Shown here piece after piece: positions 1 to 12,125 of a DNA stretch of 64,000 bases. Positions within the stretch are counted from its first letter, which is position 1. Each line of letters opens with the position of its first letter. The notes under the pieces were generated by a model. The model ran no database searches. It was not told where the DNA came from and saw only the letters and a list, made by a program, of their open reading frames with translations. The position numbers were made by a program, and so were the translations under genes. Source of the DNA: Saccharina japonica (lineage: Eukaryota; Sar; Phaeophyceae; Laminariales; Laminariaceae). The stretch is taken from the NCBI GenBank assembly GCA_008828725.1, contig MEHQ01002047.1, positions 101,777 to 165,776 of the forward strand, in the 5' to 3' direction.

Positions 1-2120
1 GTTGTATGCTCACCCCATTAATGATATCCACCTATTATTGCTATATGTATCCCCCTCTTCCCCTATGTCCTCCCTATTTTAGACCTCCGCCCCCCCCTCC
101 CCTACGTACGGTACGAACCTTTTGCGTGTTGGCATCTCATCTCGAGAAGACTAGATTTACTCAGTTCCCTGGTCAACTCGTCGCGTCGTAATCTTGTGTA
201 AACTGCAAACCACACAAAACGTATTGTAAGCAGTAGTGTGTATGAACACATAGTAGTATAGAACAAACATGTATGATACAAACCAGAGTTATACTTCGTA
301 TATATATTTTATATATATATATATATATTATGTCCTGTGACACTACGGACGGAAATATACGACCCGTGTAAATTACTATTTTTTATGCTCCAACGGTTCT
401 TACCTTTCGTCCGGAGTAAGGAGTAGGCTAACATCTGCTTCAAAGCAGTGTGTATATATGTGTATTCCAAAACAGAACTGCCAGCAGACTGGAACAAGTT
501 CAATTTCCCATTTTGTGTCATCTTTGTCTGGCATTTAGTTGGAAATACATCAAGCAATATAATGTGGAACATTAATTACCATTTCGACAAGTAAACTTGC
601 TTTGACAAGCAAACACGGCCGGCCGTATGCCCCCCTGGCGGATGGCTTTCGAGATCGAGGTGGCATTGTGTTGCAGGTCAACGAACGGGTCGATCCTACT
701 GTCCTTACCATCCAGCTACTGCTGCTACTGCTTGCTGTATGTACATTCTACCGATTCTGCGAGCGACTGCGTGTGCTAAAGCGCAATGTCTGCCTGGTCG
801 GTGAAAACCCGACATGCTCCGTCCCGGCATTGTAGCGATGCAAGGGTCTTATGGTCATACATCTATATATATATACGGCTACGGCCATGCATGAAAATGA
901 AGTACACCCCCCCCCTGGATCCAGGAGGAGGAGTGGGTGGATTGATGAGATCTGCGTGCGTGCCTCTTTGTATCCTTCGACGATAAAAACATGCCGAGGT
1001 ATAGTATAACACTTCATTTAAGTATACAGTAAATACTAAGTAAGTTGTTTTGTTTACTGTAGTATTCTGTTGCTACTGCTGCTGTATTGTAGCGTATTAT
1101 GGAATCGGCAACAGGAACAACAGCAATGCAGTTATATTTACTTTCTTCTGTAATACGCACTTCCTTCCCGTGTTCCTACAGCTGTAGTAGTTGAGGTAGC
1201 ACTGCTGTGGAGGTTTTGCACCTTCCGACGTGACAAAGTTAACATACATGATATTTTGTATATATATAGCACCGGTAGGCCTTCGTACCGTTTGGCATCA
1301 GCGCGGGGGGATGGAAGGATACACACACATATATATATACTTTATATATCGGTTCTTTTTGTTTTCGTTTTTCTTCCGTTACCAAGCGGAGCGCGGCCAG
1401 CTCAGCAAAGCAGCAGCAAAACCACAGCGAGCGGCAGTATCATATTCAGCAAGATATCACTTGCGACCATCTCGCCGGTGGGGGGATGGACGGATGGATG
1501 GGTGGATGCCGGTGTTATTGTTTCTTCCGTTTTACGAGGCGGCACGTAACCGCCAGCTCAGCACAACACAGAGAGACAGCTGCTTGGCGGCAGCTTGAGT
1601 AAGCTGCTGCTGCTTCTGCTGCTGCTACTGTTTGTACGGTTTAAGGGGTTGACGCCCTGCTATTATTGATGGTGTTGTACTGTGCTGTTGTTGGTGTTGA
1701 TCATGACGTCGTTTTTCATTCAGTAATGAAAACAGACGACGAGCACACCTACCTTCCATCTTTGAAGTTTACCCATCCATCCGTATTGTCTGTACCTCTC
1801 ACCCACTACTTGCAAGGCACGAACGGACGAGCGATTGTTAGTAACATTATCGCGGGGGGGGGGGTGGCTGAGCGTCCCAGGGAGACTCCCCCCGACAACA
1901 TGCCGCGTGAGTGTGAAGCTCCTCCGCCACAAGCAACAAGAATACGCAAATATGAGCTTCGTTAGGGTCTGAAGATTCAGCAGTATATAGGCCTAACTTA
2001 AATGAATAAGAAACAACCTCAAGGCAAATACGAACATAATAACAAGGCTCACGTTTTGAGGGACGCTAATAAATTTAGATGAAGAGCTCGTCGTGTTCGG
2101 CGGCAAGCGCGATCCCCCAT
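1..2120. other. Unassigned DNA, no gene recognised
   Basis: Unique-looking sequence with short ATATAT runs (about 300-330, 860-880, 1255-1350), CTG/CAG-rich patches (715-735, 1605-1635) and an 11-base G run near 1855. Open frames here are short, rich in Tyr/Ile or Pro, and lack family resemblance. I see no promoter, RNA gene or transposon end that I can support. Confidence 0.5.
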
Positions 2121-2129
2121 CATATTTCC

Positions 2130-3420
2130 TGGTAGAGCTCACTACTGCCATGGAAATTTGCATTGAAGGATAATTCATTGCATGGAAACTTCCATCGAGG
2201 ACGTACATTTTACCAGAATTTACTTTCATGGAAGGGAACCAAACTCCCATGGAAGTAAAAAAAAACTCCGTGTAAGTAAGTAAATTTACATCCATGATGG
2301 GTGAAAATCGGAAGTAAATATACTTCCCCTCCATGGAAGTAAAAACACTTCCTCCATCGTAGATGGATTTACGGCCATGGAGGAAGTAAGTTCCATTTGG
2401 TTGGGTGGACGTTGATATAATCTTCCACGGAAATTTCCAGAACCTTCCATGAAACCTTCCATAACGTTCCATGGAAGTTGTCATTAACTTCCATGTGGAA
2501 GGAAATGCCCTTTCATAAAAGCTGGATTTGCTTCCATCGAAGCAGTGTAAGCTTTCATAGAATCTGCCTTCATGGTGAGATGTTGCACCCCCGCTCGGCA
2601 TCCTCTGTTCCCATCTGGTACCTTAATCCCGCAGTGGCCCCATCCCATTTTCCACCCTTCTCCCACTCACAAAAAGGCACCGGAGGCCGACCAGACTCCT
2701 TGATCCCACAGGCATCCCACCGGCCGTCCACCGCCACGACCATGGAAGCTTCCATGGAAGGAAGTGAAATTGCTTCCGTGGAAGTGAAAACTTATCCATG
2801 GAAGTAGACGTTTACTTCCTCCATGGAAGCACCTACCACATAAAAGTAACATTTTACTTCCACATCATCTACGCCCTTGGAAGTAAGGAAGTCTATATAT
2901 GGAAGCTGATGGTGGAAGTACTGGAAGTCGGCGGACTCTCCTTGTGCGAAGTTAATGGCTGTTTAGGAAACTCGAGAAAGTTTAGGTGGAAGTCTACAGG
3001 TGAATGTGGAAACCTTGGCGGCGTCGACCGAAATTGGTTGTGGAAGGTTAATTCCATTGATGGAAGTTGGTGGAAACTTCCACTGTCCACCAACAACAGT
3101 AGTAGTGGACATTTCCGCGTACTTCCATGGAAGGAAGTAAAAAGCACTCTGAACCCTGCATCAATGGTAGCGAAAAAAAACTTCCATCGGAGGGGAGTGT
3201 TTTTTGTTCGCTTCCACGGAAAGAAGTACAATTAACTTGCTTGCATCGGAGTTGCGCAATTTACTTCCATGCAGGACGTTTGTTCATTTCCACGGAGGAA
3301 ACATATTTTACGTCCATGTAGGATACATTTTACTTCCATGAAAGCAAAGTTTACCTTCTTCGGGAAAGTGGTTTTTACTTCCATTGTACGTGGTAACTTC
3401 CATGGAAGTAAATGCAGAGC
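2130..3420. repeat. Array of ACTTCCATGGAAGT palindromes
   Basis: The motif GGAAGT and its complement ACTTCC recur every few tens of bases, often as the complete palindrome ACTTCCATGGAAGT flanked by A or T runs (for example near 2250, 2331, 2467, 2741, 2794, 3121 and 3397). Spacing is irregular and the intervening sequence differs, so this is not a simple head-to-tail satellite. A GC-richer insert without the motif lies at about 2580-2740. A second array of the same motif is at 16.5-17.3 kb. The ORFs of 60-202 codons over this region are by-products of the repeat. Confidence 0.8.
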
Positions 3421-4125
3421 AACTTCAAATCACGTGGTGGACCGGGCGAGCGCTATATCAAATCCTGTCAGGTACGTAGCAGCTGATCGCGCTCAATATT
3501 TTCCAAGCAAGGATGGTGTGTCACCGCAAGGTTCCAAGGCTTGCTCAGATTTGGTGATTGTTTGTTCGCTGGGCCACACGGTGTGAATACGGCATCGTCT
3601 TACTGTATACTATCAGGAGCAAGACGGGGCCGGCGGTGGTATGTATCATGCCCACCCGGGTGTGTCTTAACGCCTCCCGCCCCCCGGCATCACAGCCGTC
3701 ACCCCTTTCGCCCCCGCCCCCTGCAACAAGGCAAAGGCGACAAAACCAGCAACTAGCTATTTGCAGCAATCATGCGATCATCAGATACCAGGCCAATTAT
3801 CAACCAGCAACCTTGACGTCCTCATGAACGATGCTACGATGACAGCAAACAACAAACAGATTGTAGCCCTTACTACAGTAGTAGTGTACATGCAATTTCT
3901 ATGGTATGTGCGTACAACGACGCCCCTCGTACGTCTAACTCGGAAGTACTTAATGATCCCATATCACGAGAACAATTTGATTGAACCGCGTTTGTCGCCT
4001 GCTGTGCTGTTGTTGTTGTCGTCATGTATGTATAGTTTGTTCAGCTCGTGTGCGTGTATAGTACAGACGTATAGCACGCCACGTACGACACACACACCGC
4101 CGGCAGAATACGGGGATGCAATCAT
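3421..4125. other. Unassigned DNA between two arrays
   Basis: No gene or repeat family recognised. The overlapping ORFs of 71-125 codons in different frames show no domain, no start context and no codon pattern that favours one of them. Confidence 0.45.
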
Positions 4126-4129
4126 TCAT

Positions 4130-4860
4130 CACCGCTGACGCAACTGCCACCATCACAACCACCAAAGCCACCACCACCACCACCATTACAATCACCACCA
4201 CCCCAACCACCACCACCACTAACTACCACTGCCACTACCACCACTACCACCACCCCCATCACCATCACCACCAACACCAGCACCAACACCAACACCAACA
4301 CCAACACCAACGTCAACACCAACAACAACACCACCCCAGCCACCTTCACAAAACCACGACCACCACTGCCACCAACGCCACCACCGCCACTGTAACTACT
4401 GTACCACAGATAACCGCCAACACCACTAACAACAATACCACCACAATCTCCATCTCCATCATAACCTCCACCGCCAAACCATCCAACATCAACACTTACC
4501 AACACCAACACCTACACCAAACCACACAAACATAAGTCGCACAACTACACAGTAACTCAATACCGGCACCACGACCAACGCCTTCACCACCGACCACCAG
4601 CACTACCACCATTGCCACCACCACCACCGCACCTGCGACGACCACCGGCACCACTAACGCCATCACCATCAATCACCTCTGCCCCCACCACGTCCGCCAC
4701 CACATCTCCGCCACCGTCTCCGCCACCCACGACAAAAACGCCAACCTCAACACCAACACCACCACTATCTACCACACCACGGTCACCACCACCACCACCA
4801 CCGACACCAACAACAACAACAACAACACCATCACCAACATCGCCACCATAAACATCATTC
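4130..4860. repeat. CCA/CAA-rich imperfect trinucleotide array
   Basis: About 730 bases made almost only of A and C with a three-base rhythm (ACC, CAC, CAA, with interruptions such as CATCACC and GTC). A stretch near 4275-4315 is a purer 6-base CACCAA repeat. Both strands show long ORFs (Thr/His/Pro on plus, Gly/Val on minus), which is expected from a stop-poor repeat and is not evidence for a protein. Confidence 0.85.
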
Positions 4861-4950
4861 CCAACACCACCACACTACTACCCGTTTACCAGCACGGACA
4901 CTACTAGCAACAGCAACACTACCGTAACCTTTATATCATATATACCCCTA

Positions 4951-5055
4951 TTACGGAGGACCATAGTAAATAGGACCTGTGGTGCATACTAAAACCTATA
5001 TATTTACCTATTTATACTAACAATATTTGGTCCTATTTACTATGGTCCCCCGCAA
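4951..5055. mobile_element. Family C MITE, copy 1
   Basis: A 105-base element with near-perfect inverted ends: the left end contains GGACCATAGTAAATAGGACC and the right end is its complement. The interior carries the shared block CCTATATATTTACCTATTT. Three more copies lie at about 18850, 23491 and 31756. It has no coding capacity, so it would be a non-autonomous DNA transposon. The target duplication is not clear, so the superfamily is left open. Confidence 0.75.
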
Positions 5056-7355
5056 TAACCACCTTTCAAGTATCAGCATCATCGTCAGCACCCCTTCCAA
5101 AATTTGACACTCCATGTTTTTGTCGCGAACGTGCTCACTCGCTAAATAATTGACTGTGCTCGACCCATCATACCTGGTACATATCATGCCTGGTATACTG
5201 GCATACCCGGTGTCATGTTGTTATGTATATAGTTATACGTACGGTTTGAATAGTACATATCGTAGATTATGGATGGCAATCTCGTGATTGTATATCACTC
5301 CGAACCGCAATATAAGGACCGTTTGCTCACAAAAAGATAATACAAGTGGTTAATATAATTCGGGACAGTGGTATATATGTATTGTATGTATATACGTCCT
5401 GTAATATATTTAAAAAATTCAAAAACAACAGCTGTGAGCTCGAGGATTTCGTCGAAGCTCATCTTTGATAGCTGAGTGTAATACTTCGATCGCGCGTACT
5501 TACGGATTTTTTATGTCCTCATGTAGGATGTACATCCCGTATGAGGGGGACACAATCTGAGGCTGTAGAATTCAGGAAGTGTTTGTCTATTTGTGGGGGA
5601 AGAAATATATATCATACACCCCCCCCACATGATAAATGTCATAGTTGTGTGTAGTTTCGTTATTACAGACATAATAATATCATCAGAAAAACGACGTACA
5701 GAGTATGTATATACAAATCCAAAGTAAACAAAGCATAAACGTTTCATACGAACACTTTATTTATCGGTGTACCGAGGGTGGTCGAAACATTAGTTTTCGA
5801 CATCTCACAGAAAATTTTGTTCGTTCGGGGGGGGGGGGGTACTAAAACCAAGTGAAACAAATGAAAATAAGGATATTTTTTTTCTCGTTTTCTTATTTCA
5901 TCATGTGATCACAACGGTTGCAACGGTTTTCTATTCCGACCTCTGGGGGTGTGGTGTGTCGTTCTCTCTTTTTTCTGGACGCCCCTGGGTGTACGTAGAA
6001 TAATTGCACAATTCCACGTGCAATCCGTAATACACAGAAACAAGCAATCATTATGTGGCAGATCTGCTAAATTATCCCATTATTTTTGTTCGTCAGTCTG
6101 GAAATCCTATAATATCAACAAGCAAGCAAGTAAGTAAGTGCTGGTTCATAGCCCCGCTTAATCCCCACGTAGCGTGCAAAAACACGCAATAAAAGATACT
6201 GCCACTTCTTTCAACTCCCGCCCCGTCCCCATCCAGCAGTGCCAGACCCCTCCTCTCTCACACCCACGAGTTCAGCCCCGTATACTACATATTCTATACA
6301 TATATACATGGTATTCTTCCTTTCTATCTCAATCCTTCCCAGCCTCCTGTACGTTTTTTCTAGTGCAACCACTCACGCGAAACCACTCAACAATGCCATG
6401 ATGACGACCCTTGCTCTTCCCCACCCCCTCTCAATCACGCGAACGGTTCAGTGCCTCTCCACAAACCCTAGATTTCCTTCGTTTACGTCGTAATCTTCCA
6501 CATTAATTTACTACGCTGATTGAAGATACAATAGTAGTAGTACTAGAGGTAGATGTGGTTTTGGCGTGGTCGTGGTGGCACTAAGAATATATTCTTCACC
6601 CACTTGCTACCTGCAGAAGGAGCATGGAGCACGACAGAGGGAGAGAAATTAGCAAAAAGAAAAAGAAAAACCGAAACAAACGACCACAAACAAAATGAAT
6701 ACCCACCTCCTCTCCTATGTTGTGGTTTGTAAAACGGCGTATTGTTCTAAAGGTGGGAAAGTGGCCTCCGAGAAAAAAATGGTATTTTTCCTTTTTTTAA
6801 CAGAAACACATCATGGTTGTGATAGCGGTGGGGGAATGTCAGCAAGAGCGATCTGTGTACCGGTATGCACCGGAACAAGTTGTGGACATAAACTTCATTG
6901 TTTCCTCCCGTTTTTACCATCGTTACTACGTATTACTGTAGTACTATCAATATTTCATACGGACTGTCGTTTTAACAGCAAAAAAAGCAAAAAACATGAA
7001 CTTTTTCATGGAATACGTACGTAGGGAAAAAATGGTAATTAAATAAAAGGATAGTTTTCATGGAACAGGAGATTTTTTTTTTAAAAGTCAACAATTTAAG
7101 GTTGGTTTGTTTGTATGAAGGCGCCGCGAGGAGTGGTGATGGCGATCGAAATGACAAAAGGATGAAGACAGATAGATAGATAGATACGGTTGGTGACTGG
7201 TGATGCTGATGACTGACGACGGAATATATAATATGGTTGGATAGCGCGGGTCATCGGGATGGCGAAATGGGAGATAGGGCTATATATATATGTGTCGGTG
7301 GGGGTCGGCAGATTCTTGTGTAGAAACAACAAAATGATACCACAAAATAAATATT
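5056..7355. other. Mostly unassigned AT-rich DNA
   Basis: Contains a 13-base G run at about 5827 and scattered short AT repeats. The stretch 5424-5505 is an inverted copy of the sequence just left of the giant TTG tract at 20.5 kb and is listed separately. No gene or further transposon end recognised. Confidence 0.45.
5424..5505 (-). repeat. Dispersed repeat, paralogue of the TTG-tract left flank
   Basis: Read on the minus strand this segment matches 20464-20545 almost base for base, including GCGCGATCGAAGTATTACAC and GAGCTTCGACGAAATCCTCG, up to CAGCTGTTGTTTTT. At 20.5 kb the same junction runs into about 280 TTG units, whereas here the sequence goes straight into TGAATTTTTTAAA. Confidence 0.8.
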
Positions 7356-8342
7356 ACAAGAACGGTGGGAATGAGGAGCGTGACAGACGCCTTCAAGTGG
7401 TCAAACTCCTAACTGCATTAAGCTACTGCGTTGGCGGCTCTTCTCTTTTTGCTGTGTTCCTGCAATTAATTGTCATTGATGGGATCGTTTTTTATTCTAA
7501 GCGATTTGGGTCAGCACATAAACCTTTTTTTACTGACCGGCAGGTAATTGATGGGTGTGCGTGGTGGGTGAGAGATTTACTGGGTTGGTCGGTTGGTCCC
7601 TCGGCTGGTAGTCCCACAATCACCAACACCACCCACCAACATTTACTGTTAATTAAGCGATGCGTGTCAGCGCAAAAACCTTGTACGAGTACAGAGAAAA
7701 ATGTACCAGTAAACAAATACATCTGAATCATTTCATAATTCGTTTTTGTTGTATGATCTTTTTGCTCGTATTTTGTAAAATCTGTATCAGGTATCAGGTC
7801 GGTTGGTCCCTGGGCTGGTAGTCCTACAATCACCAACACCACCCACCAACATTTATTGTTAAGCGATGCGTGTCAGCGCAAAAACCTTGTACAGAGAAAA
7901 ATGCAAACTAAGAAATCTGAATCATTTCAGAATTCGTTTTTATTTGTATTGTCTTTTTGCTCGTATTTCGTAAAATCTGTATCATTTCAGAAATCGTGTT
8001 TTATTGTCTTTTTGTTTTCTGCATCTCTCAGCAGCAGCAGCAGATAAGAAATGGGATGGACAAAAAAAAACAAAATGCTGCTGCTGCTGAACGAGTGCGT
8101 ACCAGGAACCACCACCAAACCACGGGACGAAGCCACCACCAACCACCACCAGCCACTACGAGCAACAACAACTTCTGGTGCTCCTGCGGCTCGTGGGGCA
8201 GGGGTGGTGGCGGTGGTGGTGATGGTCGTCGTTGTGGTGTTTGCTGGTGATGGTGGTGTGTGTGCTGTGTGCGATGATGGTCTTCCTCTTCTCGTCCGAT
8301 CATCACCGTTGTTGCTCTACTGCCGAGAAATGTGGTCTTCAG

Positions 8343-8460
8343 TTTCAACCCTTGACAGCCTTGACATGCCGTGACTGTCACCAAACAACTAGTTTTTAGT
8401 GTGGAACACGCCACCCTACACCCTTGACAGCGCATGTTTTGCCTTGCTTGACATGTCTCC
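8343..8460. repeat. CTTGAC-rich module inside tandem unit 1 (family H-like)
   Basis: Contains CCCTTGACAGCC, TGTGGAACACGCCACC and CCCTTGACAGCG in the order seen in the dispersed family H copies at 26.4, 56.9 and 61.2 kb. The same module recurs in units 2 and 3. Confidence 0.55.
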
Positions 8461-8885
8461 TCATCGTTGCTATATACTACTGCTAGTTTGCTCTACTGCC
8501 GAGAAATCCCAGTGACACAATTTGGTACTGGCAACAGTTTAGGGCAGTCACTACCGCCTAGCTCTCCGATCTCGGCACGGCTTTCGACACGAATAGCACA
8601 GGACGGTCGGCACAAATAGCGGGCCTCTATCAGTCCCGAGCGTGTCTGAATCGGTTCAGTGTACGCGTCGCGCGCCAAAAAAAAGCAAAGCGAACGAAGT
8701 GCGAAGTGCAGACGAAGTGCAGACGAGCAGACAGACGAGCAGACAGACAAACCTCAATATTAAGGATTCTTTAAATAAAGCCACGCTGCGGCAGCTTTCA
8801 GAACTGTTTTTTGTCCGTTTGTGTCCGTTCGCGACCAGGGGGGTACACCCCCACGGGCACATACCCAACCATTATGAAGAGCATC

Positions 8886-8926
8886 TATTGATGCTTCGAA
8901 GGGCTGCGCCCTTCTCAGCATCAATA
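8886..8926. repeat. Terminal hairpin of tandem unit 1
   Basis: TATTGATGCT pairs with AGCATCAATA (10 bp), then a TC/TC mismatch, then GAAGGGC pairs with GCCCTTC (7 bp) around a TGC loop. It lies just inside the unit's 3' terminus CTCCTCATT. A second smaller hairpin, GGGGGT/ACCCCC, lies about 45 bases upstream. Confidence 0.85.
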
Positions 8927-8936
8927 TCTCCTCATT

Positions 8937-10534
8937 ACAAGAACGGTGGGAATGAGGAGCGTGACAGACGCCTTCAAGTGGTCAAACTCCTAACTGCATT
9001 AAGCTACTGCGTTGGCGGCTCTTCTCTTTTTGCTGTGTTCCTGCAATTAATTGTCATTGATGGGATCGTTTTTTATTCTAAGCGATTTGGGTCAGCACAT
9101 AAACCTTTTTTTACTGACCGGCAGGTAATTGATGGGTGTGCGTGGTGGGTGAGAGATTTACTGGGTTGGTCGGTTGGTCCCTCGGCTGGTAGTCCCACAA
9201 TCACCAACACCACCCACCAACATTTACTGTTAATTAAGCGATGCGTGTCAGCGCAAAAACCTTGTACGAGTACAGAGAAAAATGTACCAGTAAACAAATA
9301 CATCTGAATCATTTCATAATTCGTTTTTGTTGTATGATCTTTTTGCTCGTATTTTGTAAAATCTGTATCAGGTATCAGGTCGGTTGGTCCCTGGGCTGGT
9401 AGTCCTACAATCACCAACACCACCCACCAACATTTATTGTTAAGCGATGCGTGTCAGCGCAAAAACCTTGTACAGAGAAAAATGCAAACTAAGAAATCTG
9501 AATCATTTCAGAATTCGTTTTTATTTGTATTGTCTTTTTGCTCGTATTTCGTAAAATCTGTATCATTTCAGAAATCGTGTTTTATTGTCTTTTTGTTTTC
9601 TGCATCTCTCAGCAGCAGCAGCAGATAAGAAATGGGATGGAAAAAAAAAACAAAATGCTGCTGCTGCTGAACGAGTGCGTACCAGGAACCACCACCAAAC
9701 CACGGGACGAAGCCACCACCAACCACCACCAGCCACTACGAGCAACAACAACTTCTGGTGCTCCTGCGGCTCGTGGGGCAGGGGTGGTGGCGGTGGTGGT
9801 GATGGTCGTCGTTGTGGTGTTTGCTGGTGATGGTGGTGTGTGTGCTGTGTGCGATGATGGTCTTCCTCTTCTCGTCCGATCATCACCGTTGTTGCTCTAC
9901 TGCCGAGAAATGTGGTCTTCAGTTTCAACCCTTGACAGCCTTGACATGCCGTGACTGTCACCAAACAACTAGTTTTTAGTGTGGAACACGCCACCCTACA
10001 CCCTTGACAGCGCATGTTTTGCCTTGCTTGACATGTCTCCTCATCGTTGCTATATACTACTGCTAGTTTGCTCTACTGCCGAGAAATCCCAGTGACACAA
10101 TTTGGTACTGGCAACAGTTTAGGGCAGTCACTACCGCCTAGCTCTCCGATCTCGGCACGGCTTTCGACACGAATAGCACAGGACGGTCGGCACAAATAGC
10201 GGGCCTCTATCAGTCCCGAGCGTGTCTGAATCGGTTCAGTGTACGCGTCGCGCGCCAAAAAAAAGCAAAGCGAAAAAAAAAAGCAAAGCGAACGAAGTGC
10301 GAAGTGCAGACGAAGTGCAGACGAGCAGACAGACGAGCAGACAGACAAACCTCAATATTAAGGATTCTTTAAATAAAGCCACGCTGCGGCAGCTTTCAGA
10401 ACTGTTTTTTGTCCGTTTGTGTCCGTTCGCGACCAGGGGGGTACACCCCCACGGGCACATACCCAACCATTATGAAGAGCATCTATTGATGCTTCGAAGG
10501 GCTGCGCCCTTCTCAGCATCAATATCTCCTCATT
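8937..10534. mobile_element. Tandem unit 2 of the 1.6-kb repeat
   Basis: Head-to-tail copy of the unit before it, 1598 bases. The main difference I see is about 17 extra bases in the AAAGCAAAGCG tract near 10265, plus a single-base difference in an A run. The very high identity implies recent amplification or homogenisation. The 221- and 227-codon plus-strand ORFs cross the junctions between units and are therefore not genes. Confidence 0.8.
10484..10524. repeat. Terminal hairpin of tandem unit 2
   Basis: Same interrupted 10+7 bp stem with TGC loop as at the end of unit 1, followed by CTCCTCATT. Confidence 0.85.
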
Positions 10535-12125
10535 ACAAGAACGGTGGGAATGAGGAGCGTGACAGACGCCTTCAAGTGGTCAAACTCCTAACTGCATTAA
10601 GCTACTGCGTTGGCGGCTCTTCTCTTTTTGCTGTGTTCCTGCAATTAATTGTCATTGATGGGATCGTTTTTTATTCTAAGCGATTTGGGTCAGCACATAA
10701 ACCTTTTTTTACTGACCGGCAGGTAATTGATGGGTGTGCGTGGTGGGTGAGAGATTTACTGGGTTGGTCGGTTGGTCCCTCGGCTGGTAGTCCCACAATC
10801 ACCAACACCACCCACCAACATTTACTGTTAATTAAGCGATGCGTGTCAGCGCAAAAACCTTGTACGAGTACAGAGAAAAATGTACCAGTAAACAAATACA
10901 TCTGAATCATTTCATAATTCGTTTTTGTTGTATGATCTTTTTGCTCGTATTTTGTAAAATCTGTATCAGGTATCAGGTCGGTTGGTCCCTGGGCTGGTAG
11001 TCCTACAATCACCAACACCACCCACCAACATTTATTGTTAAGCGATGCGTGTCAGCGCAAAAACCTTGTACAGAGAAAAATGCAAACTAAGAAATCTGAA
11101 TCATTTCAGAATTCGTTTTTATTTGTATTGTCTTTTTGCTCGTATTTCGTAAAATCTGTATCATTTCAGAAATCGTGTTTTATTGTCTTTTTGTTTTCTG
11201 CATCTCTCAGCAGCAGCAGCAGATAAGAAATGGGATGGAAAAAAAAAACAAAATGCTGCTGCTGCTGAACGAGTGCGTACCAGGAACCACCACCAAACCA
11301 CGGGACGAAGCCACCACCAACCACCACCAGCCACTACGAGCAACAACAACTTCTGGTGCTCCTGCGGCTCGTGGGGCAGGGGTGGTGGCGGTGGTGGTGA
11401 TGGTCGTCGTTGTGGTGTTTGCTGGTGATGGTGGTGTGTGTGCTGTGTGCGATGATGGTCTTCCTCTTCTCGTCCGATCATCACCGTTGTTGCTCTACTG
11501 CCGAGAAATGTGGTCTTCAGTTTCAACCCTTGACAGCCTTGACATGCCGTGACTGTCACCAAACAACTAGTTTTTAGTGTGGAACACGCCACCCTACACC
11601 CTTGACAGCGCATGTTTTGCCTTGCTTGACATGTCTCCTCATCGTTGCTATATACTACTGCTAGTTTGCTCTACTGCCGAGAAATCCCAGTGACACAATT
11701 TGGTACTGGCAACAGTTTAGGGCAGTCACTACCGCCTAGCTCTCCGATCTCGGCACGGCTTTCGACACGAATAGCACAGGACGGTCGGCACAAATAGCGG
11801 GCCTCTATCAGTCCCGAGCGTGTCTGAATCGGTTCAGTGTACGCGTCGCGCGCCAAAAAAAAGCAAAGCGAACGAAGTGCAGACGAAGTGCGAAGTGCAG
11901 ACGAAGGGCAGACGAGCAGACAGACGAGCAGACAGACAAACCTCAATATTAAGGATTCTTTAAATAAAGCCACGCTGCGGCAGCTTTCAGAACTGTTTTT
12001 TGTCCGTTTGTGTCCGTTCGCGACCAGGGGGGTACACCCCCACGGGCACACACCCAACCATTATGAAGAGCATCTATTGATGCTTCGAAGGGCTGCGCCC
12101 TTCTCAGCATCAATATCTCCTCATT
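10535..12125. mobile_element. Tandem unit 3 of the 1.6-kb repeat
   Basis: Third copy, 1591 bases, ending CTCCTCATT at 12125, after which unrelated sequence (ATAACAGAATATAAC) begins. It differs mainly in the short GAAGTGCAGAC tandem tract near 11870-11940, a natural VNTR. The left edge of unit 1 and right edge of unit 3 define the complete array. Confidence 0.8.
12084..12115. repeat. Terminal hairpin of tandem unit 3
   Basis: Same terminal stem-loop as in units 1 and 2 (the stem may extend a few bases left); it ends the array. Confidence 0.8.

Larger units (their letters stand above)
7356..8936. mobile_element. Tandem unit 1 of a 1.6-kb repeat, rolling-circle-like element
   Basis: First of three near-identical units in head-to-tail order (1581 bases). 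It begins ACAAGAACGGTGGGAATGAGGAG and ends in a hairpin followed by CTCCTCATT. The last nine bases are the exact inverted complement of AATGAGGAG at 7370-7378. Inside, a roughly 110-base block starting GGTCGGTTGGTCCCT is duplicated (about 7587 and 7798), and GTGG/GATGGT-rich and GCAGAC-rich low-complexity tracts follow. No transposase or helicase ORF is present; ORFs such as the 116-codon minus frame at 7492-7842 repeat in every unit. The ends resemble Helentron-type elements, which is an inference. Confidence 0.75.

Noticed and set aside
2000-3240. 202- and 145-codon ORFs over the palindrome array
   Set aside because: Their composition follows the repeat (SMEG/FHGS-like reiterations from TTCCATGGAA), not a protein family.
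4116-4535. Thr/His-rich ORF and opposite Gly/Val-rich ORF
   Set aside because: Both lie over the CCA/CAA low-complexity array and have no unique sequence or start context.
8642-10905. 221- and 227-codon ORFs conserved between tandem units
   Set aside because: Identity is explained by recent tandem duplication; the ORFs span unit junctions and no domain is visible.
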